Below are positions 1 through 4,908 of a stretch of DNA of 7,437 bases, piece after piece. This stretch comes from an uncultured Schwartzia sp. Its GTDB lineage: Bacteria; Bacillota; Negativicutes; Selenomonadales; Selenomonadaceae. Under the pieces are notes generated by a model. That model saw only the letters and a program-made list of their open reading frames with translations. It searched no databases and was not told where the DNA came from. The DNA is taken from contig CAJPQU010000096.1 of assembly GCA_905372875.1 (NCBI GenBank), positions 1-7,437 of the forward strand. The letters are read 5' to 3'. Both the position numbers and the translations under genes were made by a program. Numbering within the stretch: position 1 is the stretch's first letter; the number at the start of each line of letters is the position of its first letter.

Positions 1-745
1 CGTCAAAGGAGAAGGCGAGGCGCAGCATCTCGGCGATGCCCGACGGAAGGGCGGAGGCGTTGGCGATGATCACCACGATGGACATGAGAAAATAGAAAAT
101 CGACATCGCCGGCACCACGACGCTGGACACTTTGCCGATGCTGTGAATCCCCCGCACTAAGACGGCGAGGGAGCCCACCATGAGCAAGGCTCCCGAGAGC
201 CAGGTGGGGACGGCGAAGCTCGCCTCCAGCGCGGCGGCGATGGAGTTGGCCTGGGTCATATTGCCGATGCCGAAGGCGGAACAGACGGCGAAGAGGGCGA
301 AGAGAAAGGCCATGACGCGCCCCACCGGCCCGCCGATGCCGTTCTTCATGGCGTACATGGGGCCGCCGGCCATTTCCCCCACGCTGTTCGTCTCCCGGTA
401 CTTCACCGCCAACACCGATTCGCCGTATTTCGTGGATAGCCCGAAGGCGGCGCTGATCCACATCCAGACGATGGCGCCGGGGCCGCCTAAGACCATGGCC
501 GTGGCTACCCCGACGATGTTTCCGGTGCCGATGGTGGCGGAGAGCGCCGTCATCAGTGACTGGAAGGGAGAGATGTCCCCCGCGTGCCGATCCTTGCGGT
601 GAAAGATCAGGCGGATGGCGTACCCGAGGTTTCGCCACGGCAAAAAGCGCAGCCGTATCGTCAAAAAGATGCCGGTGCCCATTAAGAGCGCTAACATTAC
701 CGGCCCCCAGACAAAATCGTTCACATTTTTTATCCATTCCGCCAT
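1..745 (-). CDS. Sodium:alanine/glycine symporter (AGCS family), N-terminal part, truncated by window edge
   Basis: Reading leftward from the ATG at 745-743 gives an open frame of 248 residues that runs off the left edge without a stop. It begins MAEWIKNVNDFVWGPVML and carries AGCS hallmarks: GTGNIVGVATA at about residues 73-83, GGPGAIVWMW at 87-96 and GGPMYAMKNG at 127-136, between hydrophobic membrane helices. Family members import alanine or glycine with Na+ across the cytoplasmic membrane and are usually about 440-480 residues, so roughly half is present. A GGGAG Shine-Dalgarno sits at 757-761, 11 nt before the ATG. The gene follows azlCD on the same strand but has its own promoter (799-827) downstream of the azlCD terminator, so it is probably a separate transcript. 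The family assignment is firm; alanine versus glycine specificity cannot be read from this fragment. Confidence 0.93.
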   Translation of the reverse strand, partial: MAEWIKNVNDFVWGPVMLALLMGTGIFLTIRLRFLPWRNLGYAIRLIFHRKDRHAGDISPFQSLMTALSATIGTGNIVGVATAMVLGGPGAIVWMWISAAFGLSTKYGESVLAVKYRETNSVGEMAGGPMYAMKNGIGGPVGRVMAFLFALFAVCSAFGIGNMTQANSIAAALEASFAVPTWLSGALLMVGSLAVLVRGIHSIGKVSSVVVPAMSIFYFLMSIVVIIANASALPSGIAEMLRLAFSFD

Positions 746-798
746 GCGCGTATCGACTCCCTTTTCCTGATGGACTTCATTTTATCCTTGATTCCTTT

Positions 799-827
799 AG
801 TATATCGGGCTTTCGGCTATTTGTAAA
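799..827 (-). promoter_or_regulatory. Sigma-A type promoter of the AGCS symporter gene
   Basis: On the minus strand the hexamers are TTTACA (827-822) and TATACT (804-799) with exactly 17 bp between them. Transcription would begin near 792, leaving an untranslated leader of about 45 nt that contains the GGGAG site of the symporter gene. The promoter lies after the hairpin that ends the azlCD unit, which supports independent expression of the symporter. Confidence 0.7.
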
Positions 828-855
828 CCGCAGAGAAGGGACGGACGATACAAGC

Positions 856-900
856 AAACAGGCGGTACCGTGCCTTGACGCAGACCGGTATCGCCTGTTT
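856..900 (-). terminator. Hairpin terminator after azlD
   Basis: Arms 856-870 and 886-900 pair over 15 positions with one imperfect pair, around a 15-nt loop. Read on the minus strand, the GC-rich upper stem ends in CCTGTTTGCTTGT, a modest U-rich tail. It lies 45 nt beyond the azlD stop and before the symporter promoter, as expected for the end of the permease-ATPase-azlC-azlD transcript. The 9-bp direct repeat CGGACGATA flanks it at 842-850 and 910-918. Confidence 0.6.
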
Positions 901-944
901 CTGAACGATCGGACGATATTTCGCGGAGGAGGAAAAGCGCGCCG

Positions 945-1256
945 TCACGAGAGGAGGAGAAATTCCGCTCCGAAGACCATGGCGCAGGCGGCGGCGCTGA
1001 CGGCGAAAATGCTCCAGCCTCGCCACGCCAAGAGGATGCTGCCGAAAAAGGCCAGCCAGCCCGCCATGGGGACGCGGGTGGCGTCGATGATGGCGGGGAA
1101 GGTCATCACCGCGAGCGTTACATAGGGAACGTAGAAGAGGAAGGAGCGGAGAAAGCGGCTCTTCACCTGGCGGCGGATGAGGGTCAGGGGCAGGATGCGG
1201 ATCGCCAGCGTCACCGCGCTCATGACGAGGATGTAGACGTAGATGTCATGGGTCAT
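945..1256 (-). CDS. azlD: AzlD-family subunit of branched-chain amino-acid exporter
   Basis: The product is 103 residues, the normal size for AzlD, and consists of about four hydrophobic segments with almost no soluble part. Family-like features are the conserved R-I-L-P run at about residues 20-23 and YVPYVTLAVMTFPAI at 42-56. AzlD is the small partner of AzlC in a membrane exporter of branched-chain amino acids or analogues (known from azlCD of Bacillus and homologues such as YgaZH). The ATG at 1256 is preceded by GAGGAGG with about 6 nt spacing, and the start lies inside the 3' end of azlC (11-nt overlap), indicating translational coupling. The gene ends 45 nt before the terminator hairpin. 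The substrate is inferred from the family only. Confidence 0.9.
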   Translation of the reverse strand: MTHDIYVYILVMSAVTLAIRILPLTLIRRQVKSRFLRSFLFYVPYVTLAVMTFPAIIDATRVPMAGWLAFFGSILLAWRGWSIFAVSAAACAMVFGAEFLLLS

Positions 1257-1989
1257 GGCGGTCCTCCTCTTCGCGGGTGGGGAAGAGCGCCGCCGCGCCG
1301 GCGGCGATGCCTACCGTCAACAGGATGGTGCGGGTTCCGCCGGAAAGGCTGGCGAAAGGTTCGACCCGCGCCGCGAGGAAACTGGCGGCAAAGCTCAGGA
1401 GAACGCTCCCCAAAACCACGCGATCTAACTTCGCCGGGGGCATGATGATGGCTAAGAACATGCCGTAAAGGGCCACCGACAGGGCGCTCAACGCGGCGGC
1501 GGGCAGCGCTTCCCCCGCTAAAATGCCCAGTACCGTTCCTCCCGCCCAGCCGGGGAGCGCTACCATCATGGCCCCGTAATTATAGTAGGGATTTAACGTG
1601 CCCCGACGGGCTACGGAAATGCCGAAGATTTCATCCGTCAGGTCAAACCCCACCAAGATTCGATGGAGAAGCGGCGCGTCTGGGGCAAATTTTTGGCTGA
1701 TGACGCAGCTCATGAGGAGGTACCGGGCATTGGCAATCAGGGTCATCAGCGCCATTTCCCAGTAGGGCGCATCGGCGGCGGCCAAGGTGAAGGCGGCGTA
1801 TTCTCCGGCGGAAGCGTTATTGAAAAAGCTGGCTAAAAATCCCTGCCAGGGGGTAAATCCGGCATTCTTTGCGGCGATGCCGAGGGTAAAGCCCACGACG
1901 AGATACGCCAAAGCGATGGGAACGCCGTCCCGCGTCCCTGCCGCGATGGCTTCTTGCCGGCGGCACAGGAGCGGCTCTCTTTCCTCCAT
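1246..1989 (-). CDS. azlC: AzlC-family large subunit of branched-chain amino-acid exporter
   Basis: The 247-residue membrane protein has the AzlC pattern: an N-terminal GVPIALAYLVVGFTLGIAA helix (about 22-40), FFNNASAGEYA (55-65), the conserved NARYLLMS motif (87-94), GFDLTDEIF (114-122) and a C-terminal half of further helices including ALYGMFLAIIMPP (173-185). Length matches the family, so the gene looks intact. With AzlD it would export branched-chain amino acids or related compounds. The ATG at 1989 is preceded by GGGAGGAG with about 9 nt spacing. It starts 43 nt after the ABC ATPase stop with no terminator between, so it probably belongs to the same transcript. Pairing an exporter with an import ATPase/permease suggests shared amino-acid homeostasis, which is inference. 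Confidence 0.92.
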   Translation of the reverse strand: MEEREPLLCRRQEAIAAGTRDGVPIALAYLVVGFTLGIAAKNAGFTPWQGFLASFFNNASAGEYAAFTLAAADAPYWEMALMTLIANARYLLMSCVISQKFAPDAPLLHRILVGFDLTDEIFGISVARRGTLNPYYNYGAMMVALPGWAGGTVLGILAGEALPAAALSALSVALYGMFLAIIMPPAKLDRVVLGSVLLSFAASFLAARVEPFASLSGGTRTILLTVGIAAGAAALFPTREEEDRHDP

Positions 1990-2032
1990 GGTGCGGTTCT
2001 CCTCCCGATGATGACAGTTTTCGCGCCTTCGT

Positions 2033-2827
2033 TCAATTCAGCAGCAGGCTGTCGCTGTCGAGTTCGCTGCCGGCGGCCTTTTCGAACATGGCCAAGAGGT
2101 CGGGCACTTTGAGGTTCTTTTTTTCTTCCCCGGCCACGTCGATGAGGAGGCGCCCGTCGTACATCATGATGAGGCGATTGCCGCAGCGCAGCGCGTCCCG
2201 CATGTTATGGGTGATCATCAGCGTGGTGAGGCGGCGCTTTCCCACGATGTCCATGGTGAGGGAGAGCACCTGCTCGGCGGTTTTGGGATCTAAGGCGGCG
2301 GTGTGTTCGTCTAAGAGGAGGAGCTTCGGGTCGGCCATGGTGGCCATGAGGAGAGTCAGCGCCTGCCGCTGTCCGCCGGAGAGAAGGCCCACCTTCGATT
2401 CCAGCCGATCCTCAAGGCCGAGGCCGAGGGTCGCCAAAAGATCGCGGAATTTTTTCCGGTCGCTTTTCGGGGCGCTCCAGCGCAGCGACGGAGTGCGCCC
2501 CCGGCGGGACGCGATGGCCAGATTTTCTTCGATCATCATCCCGGCGGCGGTCCCCATCATGGGGTCCTGAAAGACGCGGCCGATGTACTTGGCGCGGCGA
2601 TGTTCCGGCCAGCGGGTGATGTCTTCCCCGTCCACCCGGATGGTGCCACGATCCACGAAGAAGGTACCGGCGATAGAATTCATCAGGGTGGATTTTCCTG
2701 CGCCGTTGCCCCCGATGACGGTGACGAAATCCCCGGGATCAAGGTGGAGGGAGAGATCCCGAAGGGCGACTTTTTCCGTGATGGCGCCGGGATTGAAGGT
2801 CTTGGCGATGTGCTGAATGTCCAGCAT
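2033..2827 (-). CDS. ABC transporter ATP-binding protein, TrpZ/COG1101 type
   Basis: The 264-residue cytoplasmic ATPase has all ABC motifs: Walker A GGNGAGKST at 39-47 (Lys45), Q-loop Gln87 in VFQDP, signature LSGGQ at 149-153, Walker B LLLLD ending at Asp173 with catalytic Glu174, D-loop ALD near 178-180 and switch His207. The DEHTAALDP wording after Walker B is typical of the COG1101 subfamily that works with COG4120 permeases and COG2984 binding proteins; characterised members (TrpXYZ of streptococci) import tryptophan or tyrosine. The ATG directly abuts the permease stop (TAA-ATG, no gap), so translation is probably coupled. It energises the permease upstream and the lipoprotein at 4909-5925. 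Catalytic residues appear complete; amino-acid specificity is family inference. Confidence 0.93.
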   Translation of the reverse strand: MLDIQHIAKTFNPGAITEKVALRDLSLHLDPGDFVTVIGGNGAGKSTLMNSIAGTFFVDRGTIRVDGEDITRWPEHRRAKYIGRVFQDPMMGTAAGMMIEENLAIASRRGRTPSLRWSAPKSDRKKFRDLLATLGLGLEDRLESKVGLLSGGQRQALTLLMATMADPKLLLLDEHTAALDPKTAEQVLSLTMDIVGKRRLTTLMITHNMRDALRCGNRLIMMYDGRLLIDVAGEEKKNLKVPDLLAMFEKAAGSELDSDSLLLN

Positions 2828-3739
2828 TTATTTCACCGCCTTTCGCGCTTGGAGGAGCTTCCCCTGGATGAGGGGAAGGGCCAGCGCCATAGCGACTAAG
2901 AGAGCGGTGAAGAGCTTGAGGTCGTTGGGGGGCATCCCCAGCTCCAACACCAGCGCAATGACGGCGCGGTAGACGATGGATCCTAAGATGACGGAGATCA
3001 GGCAGATGAGGAAGCCGTTGGATCCGAAGAGGGCTTTCATGAAGCCGTTGGATCCGAAGAGCACTTCGCCGATGATGACGGAGGCCAAGCCGATGACGAT
3101 GGTGCCAACCCCCATGCCCACGTCGGCAAAGCCGTTGCTCTGGGCGATGAGCGCCCCGGAGATGGCCACGAGGCCGTTGGAAAGGAGCAGCCCCAAGATG
3201 ACGGTGACGTCGGTATTGACGCCGTTGGCGCGGATCATGTGGGGGTTAAAGCCCGTGGCCCGGATGGCGGCGCCGATTTCCGTGCCGAAAAACCAGTACA
3301 AGAGGAGACTGAGAAGAAACACGGCGGCAAAGCCCACGGCGAGAATCACGAATTGGCGGTCGTCGAAGAAGGCTTCGAAGTGGGTGAAAATAGTTTCCTG
3401 CCGCAAAAGGGAAAGATTGGCCTTCCCCATGACCCGGAGATTGACGGAGTAAAGGGCGATCATGGTCAGAATACCCGAGAGAAGCGCCGGGATCTTGAGC
3501 TTCGTCGTCAGCCAGCCGGTGACGATCCCCGCCAGCATACCGGCAGCGCAAGCGGCGAAGATGGCGGCGAAAGGGCTGCTGCCGTCGGAGAGCAGCCGGG
3601 CGGCCACGGCAGCCCCCAGAGGGAAGCTCCCCTCCACGGTGAGATCCGCGATGTCCAACACGCGAAACGTCAGATAAACGCCCAAGGCGAGGATGGACCA
3701 GAGCAGGCCCTGCGATAACGTCGGTATGAATAAGTCCAT
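2828..3739 (-). CDS. ABC transporter permease, TrpY/COG4120 type, with internal tandem duplication
   Basis: The 303-residue integral membrane protein is of the BPD_transp_2 fold, with about eight to nine hydrophobic helices. Recognisable family segments are TFRVLDIADLTVEGSFPLGA (about 24-43), the ATPase-contact region GAAIRATGFNPHMIRANGVN (156-175) and PPNDLKLFTALLVAMALALP (270-289). It would form the membrane channel of the aromatic amino-acid type ABC importer. The ATG at 3739 has AAGGGG at 3748-3753 with 8 nt spacing. An oddity is the repeated LFGSNGF at residues 227-233 and 237-243, from a 21-nt identical DNA repeat with a 30-nt period (3041-3061 and 3011-3031); homologues as I know them have one copy here. 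It heads the run permease-ATPase-azlC-azlD but is separated from its binding-protein gene by the toxin-antitoxin pair. Confidence 0.92.
   Translation of the reverse strand: MDLFIPTLSQGLLWSILALGVYLTFRVLDIADLTVEGSFPLGAAVAARLLSDGSSPFAAIFAACAAGMLAGIVTGWLTTKLKIPALLSGILTMIALYSVNLRVMGKANLSLLRQETIFTHFEAFFDDRQFVILAVGFAAVFLLSLLLYWFFGTEIGAAIRATGFNPHMIRANGVNTDVTVILGLLLSNGLVAISGALIAQSNGFADVGMGVGTIVIGLASVIIGEVLFGSNGFMKALFGSNGFLICLISVILGSIVYRAVIALVLELGMPPNDLKLFTALLVAMALALPLIQGKLLQARKAVK
3011..3061 (-). repeat. In-frame 30-bp tandem duplication inside the permease gene
   Basis: Bases 3011-3031 and 3041-3061 are identical over 21 nt, with 9 nt between them, so the unit is 30 bp. On the coding strand this gives LFGSNGF-MKA followed by LFGSNGF-LIC. 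The identity at every codon position suggests a recent slippage or duplication rather than an old protein repeat. It adds ten residues between the GEVLFG stretch and the helix that follows. Confidence 0.9.
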
Positions 3740-3756
3740 GTGTGTGTCCCCTTAAT

Positions 3757-3787
3757 TGGAATAAAATAAGCGCGGCCAAAGCGCGCC
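3757..3787 (-). terminator. Weak hairpin plus U-rich tail between toxin gene and permease gene
   Basis: On the minus strand GCGCG (3786-3782) and CGCGC (3774-3770) form a 5-bp GC stem, extendable by one G-U pair, around a 7-nt loop. It is followed by TTATTTTATT. It would end the toxin-antitoxin transcript before the permease. The stem is short, so read-through into the ABC genes is likely. Confidence 0.4.
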
Positions 3788-3796
3788 GGTTCTTTT

Positions 3797-3805
3797 ATGA
3801 TAGCA
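3797..3805 (-). promoter_or_regulatory. Possible extended -10 element for the permease-azlD unit
   Basis: The minus strand reads TGC-TATCAT, an extended -10 element, directly after the toxin stop codon. No good -35 hexamer is found 16-18 bp upstream. If active, transcription would start near 3790 and the weak hairpin at 3770-3786 would lie in the leader. It is the only promoter-like signal between the toxin gene and the permease gene. Confidence 0.3.
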
Positions 3806-3817
3806 CACCGTTCATGG

Positions 3818-4144
3818 TTAGCCTATCTGGTGAAGGTTTTCCAACAGGAGGTGCAGGTAACGACGGCGACCGTAAAGAATTCGGTCAACGTAGACGGCGT
3901 GTTCCTCTGTCCGATAAAAGGCCAAATATTTACCACATACCAAAAATCGATAGACGCTTGCCGCTTCGCCTAAATGAAGCGGTGCGCCCATTTCCGGAAA
4001 ATCTTTTAATTTGCTGATCGAGGCCATAATTTGTGCCACCGTCGCCTTGGCGGCGATGGGATTGGCCAAAACGGTCGCAATGTAGTCTCTGAGATTGGCT
4101 AAATCCTCCCTCGCGCACGGCGCATAATAGAGTTTATGTTTCAT
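3818..4144 (-). CDS. RelE/ParE-family toxin
   Basis: From the ATG at 4144 the product is 108 residues, basic, with the ParE/RelE layout: an N-terminal strand (KLYYAP), two helices (REDLANLRDYIATVLANP and the following AKATVAQIMASISKLKDFP), then YRFLVCGKYLAFYR (65-78), VYVDRILYGRRRYLHLLL (84-101). The final VDRILYGRRxYL strand is highly typical of Firmicute toxins of this class. Relatives either cleave mRNA on ribosomes or poison gyrase; which applies cannot be told. A longer frame opens at 4225, but that would overlap the antitoxin by about 90 nt; the ATG at 4144 overlaps it by only 11 nt, the usual coupled arrangement. There is no strong Shine-Dalgarno, consistent with coupling. The antitoxin at 4134-4394 is its cognate partner. 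Confidence 0.88.
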   Translation of the reverse strand: MKHKLYYAPCAREDLANLRDYIATVLANPIAAKATVAQIMASISKLKDFPEMGAPLHLGEAASVYRFLVCGKYLAFYRTEEHAVYVDRILYGRRRYLHLLLENLHQIG

Positions 4145-4394
4145 GGGCGGGCAGATTGAGCTGGGCACGAACTTCTTCGGGAGAGAGCCAGCCTTCGCTT
4201 TCCCCAGAGCGGCGTCCTTGGGCAAGTTCGCTTAAGAGGCGAAGGGTGGCTTGGGTGCGTTCGTACTCCTGAATGTCCATGATGGCATAGCGTCCGCGTC
4301 CGTTTTCGGTGAGAAAGACGGGGGCGTCCATGGCGACATCGCTTAAGACGGCGGCGTAATTTTGCAGGTCGGAGAGCGGTTTGATGTTTGGCAT
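4134..4394 (-). CDS. Phd/YefM-family antitoxin
   Basis: The 86-residue acidic-leaning protein begins MPNIKPLSDLQNYAAVLSDV and continues with PVFLTENGRGRYAIMDIQEYE (about 25-45), the classic Phd/YefM DNA-binding fold pattern (strand, helix, 'V-x-L-T-x-N-G', 'Y-x-I-M'). The C-terminal part (SEGWLSPEEVRAQLNL) would be the toxin-neutralising tail. The ATG at 4394 has a GGAG site about 10 nt upstream. Antitoxins of this family bind their own promoter, so autoregulation with the toxin is expected. The gene precedes and overlaps the toxin gene by 11 nt, the usual order for Phd-type pairs. Identification is firm from motif and context. Confidence 0.9.
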   Translation of the reverse strand: MPNIKPLSDLQNYAAVLSDVAMDAPVFLTENGRGRYAIMDIQEYERTQATLRLLSELAQGRRSGESEGWLSPEEVRAQLNLPAHET

Positions 4395-4418
4395 ATGGGT
4401 CAGCTCCTCTCAACTATC

Positions 4419-4447
4419 AGTATAGCGTAGGTATCGTAGAAATTCAA
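4419..4447 (-). promoter_or_regulatory. Promoter of the antitoxin-toxin operon
   Basis: The minus strand has TTGAAT (4447-4442), a 17-bp spacer and TATACT (4424-4419). The short dyad CTAT-CAGT-ATAG (4414-4425) overlaps the -10, and the direct repeats GTATAGCGTAG / GTATCGTAG lie at 4420-4439; either could be the antitoxin operator. The -35 overlaps the stop codon of the unassigned open frame at 4444-4614. Confidence 0.65.
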
Positions 4448-4614
4448 CTGCGCCTTGACTTTGGCGGCGGGAAAATACCTAAGAGGTCAAGTTCATCGAT
4501 TAGTTCCAGCGCATCAACATAAAAAGGTGTTGCTGCGCTGCGGGACGGGTGGCAAGTCAAATTGCTGTCATCCCCTTTTTCTGCTATACTAACCCTACTA
4601 TTGTTTTCCTCGGC
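4444..4614 (-). other. Unrecognised ATG-less open frame, possible gene remnant
   Basis: Between an in-frame TAG (4615-4617) and a TGA (4444-4446) there are 56 sense codons. The distal part reads like a natural protein end: TPFYVDALELIDELDLLGIF followed by PPPKSRRS. No ATG or GTG occurs in frame; the only start-like codon is TTG at 4560, with a poorly placed GGGGA upstream. I do not recognise it. It may be the 3' remnant of a lost gene, or chance, or a repeated intergenic element. The frame overlaps the plus-strand promoter at 4562-4590. Confidence 0.2.
4562..4590 (+). promoter_or_regulatory. Near-consensus plus-strand promoter in the intergenic region
   Basis: TTGCTG (4562-4567), a 17-bp spacer and TATACT (4585-4590), with TG one base before the -10 (TGC-TATACT), make an extended -10 sigma-A promoter. 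No recognised gene follows on this strand; the nearest signals downstream are the terminator-like hairpins at 4712-4751 and 4824-4882. Transcription would begin near 4597. Confidence 0.55.
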
Positions 4615-4699
4615 CTATACGCTTTCGTGACATGGTTTTTAGAGTGGGGGAGCGGCGGCAGACTAAAATTCTCAAATCGTTCCTACGGGGAACCTCTTT

Positions 4700-4819
4700 A
4701 TGATCCCCATCGACACTGCTGATTTCCGTTGGGTCTGGCAGGGTCTTTTTTGTGTGCGGTTTCCCTCTCGGTTTTTTATCGTTTCACTTTCTGCCTTGCT
4801 CTCCGAAGCAGGCAGCTGA
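4700..4819 (+). CDS. Possible 39-residue small protein
   Basis: An ATG at 4700 opens 39 codons (MIPIDTADFRWVWQGL...), ending at a TGA just before the terminator hairpin at 4824. The peptide is rich in Trp, Phe and Leu and its second half (FFIVSLSALLSEAGS) is hydrophobic. GGGGA lies 8-9 nt before the ATG, a partial Shine-Dalgarno. A 23-codon basic ORF (4632-4703, MVFRVGERRQTK...) precedes it and overlaps by ATGA, but has no ribosome site. The fit between promoter, tandem ORFs and terminator is suggestive; the length is too short to exclude chance. I recognise no family. Confidence 0.2.
   Translation: MIPIDTADFRWVWQGLFCVRFPSRFFIVSLSALLSEAGS
4712..4751 (+). terminator. Terminator-like hairpin with T6 tail on plus strand
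   Basis: GACACTGC (4712-4719) and GCAGGGTC (4738-4745) pair except for one A/G mismatch, around an 18-nt loop, followed immediately by six T (4746-4751). It could give an early end to transcripts from the promoter at 4562. If the ORF at 4700-4819 is real, this hairpin lies inside it, which argues against one of the two. Confidence 0.4.
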
Positions 4820-4823
4820 TTCC

Positions 4824-4882
4824 AAGCAAAAAGGGGGGGTGCACGAGGGCACATTGGCCTTCGTGCAACCCCCTTTTTGCTT
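4824..4882. terminator. Long bidirectional rho-independent terminator after the binding-protein gene
   Basis: The outer arms AAGCAAAAAGGGGG (4824-4837) and its exact complement (4869-4882) continue through a small 2x1 internal loop into TGCACGA/TCGTGCA and then GGGC/GCCT pairs around a 6-nt loop. Both strands end in a C-run followed by TTTTTGCTT. On the minus strand it begins 26 nt after the stop of the substrate-binding protein; on the plus strand it would stop transcription arriving from 4562. It separates the binding-protein transcript from the genes to the left. Confidence 0.85.
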
Positions 4883-4908
4883 GCTAAGTTAACTGCTATT
4901 TTGGCGGT

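Larger units (their letters stand above)
4597..4883 (+). ncRNA. Candidate small transcript (ncRNA or small-protein mRNA), no known family
   Basis: The interval is bounded by the promoter at 4562-4590 and the strong hairpin terminator at 4824-4882, with an earlier terminator-like hairpin ending at 4751. Products of about 155 or 287 nt are predicted. Local helices include GTTCC-TACGG-GGAAC (4679-4693) and GGGGA/TCCCC (4687-4707), which compete with each other. I compared it by eye with SRP RNA, tmRNA, 6S RNA, RNase P RNA and T-box leaders and found no convincing match. It is a prediction from signals only. Confidence 0.3.

Noticed and set aside
3..737. Long minus-strand open frame (244 codons) rich in Arg and His
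   Set aside because: It is a shadow frame of the AGCS symporter gene. The composition is typical of an off-frame reading of GC-rich DNA, while the neighbouring frame gives clear AGCS motifs.
856..900. T-box-like core GGTACCG in the hairpin near 861-870, upstream of the symporter gene
   Set aside because: GGTACC is self-complementary, so it appears on both strands. The flanks do not fit the T-box consensus, there is no room for a Stem I leader because azlD lies directly upstream on the minus strand, and a separate promoter follows the hairpin. An ordinary terminator explains it.
556..1125. Plus-strand open frame of 189 codons across the AGCS-azlD interval
   Set aside because: It lies opposite two clear minus-strand genes and their promoter/terminator, has no ribosome site and a low-complexity basic composition.
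3818..4225. Longer toxin start at 4225 (135 residues)
   Set aside because: The extra 27 residues overlap the antitoxin gene by about 90 nt and show no toxin-family character; ATG 4144 gives the normal 11-nt overlap and family length.
4672..4854. Minus-strand 60-codon frame opposite the candidate small transcript
   Set aside because: It would begin inside the terminator hairpin, has no ribosome site and no recognisable features.
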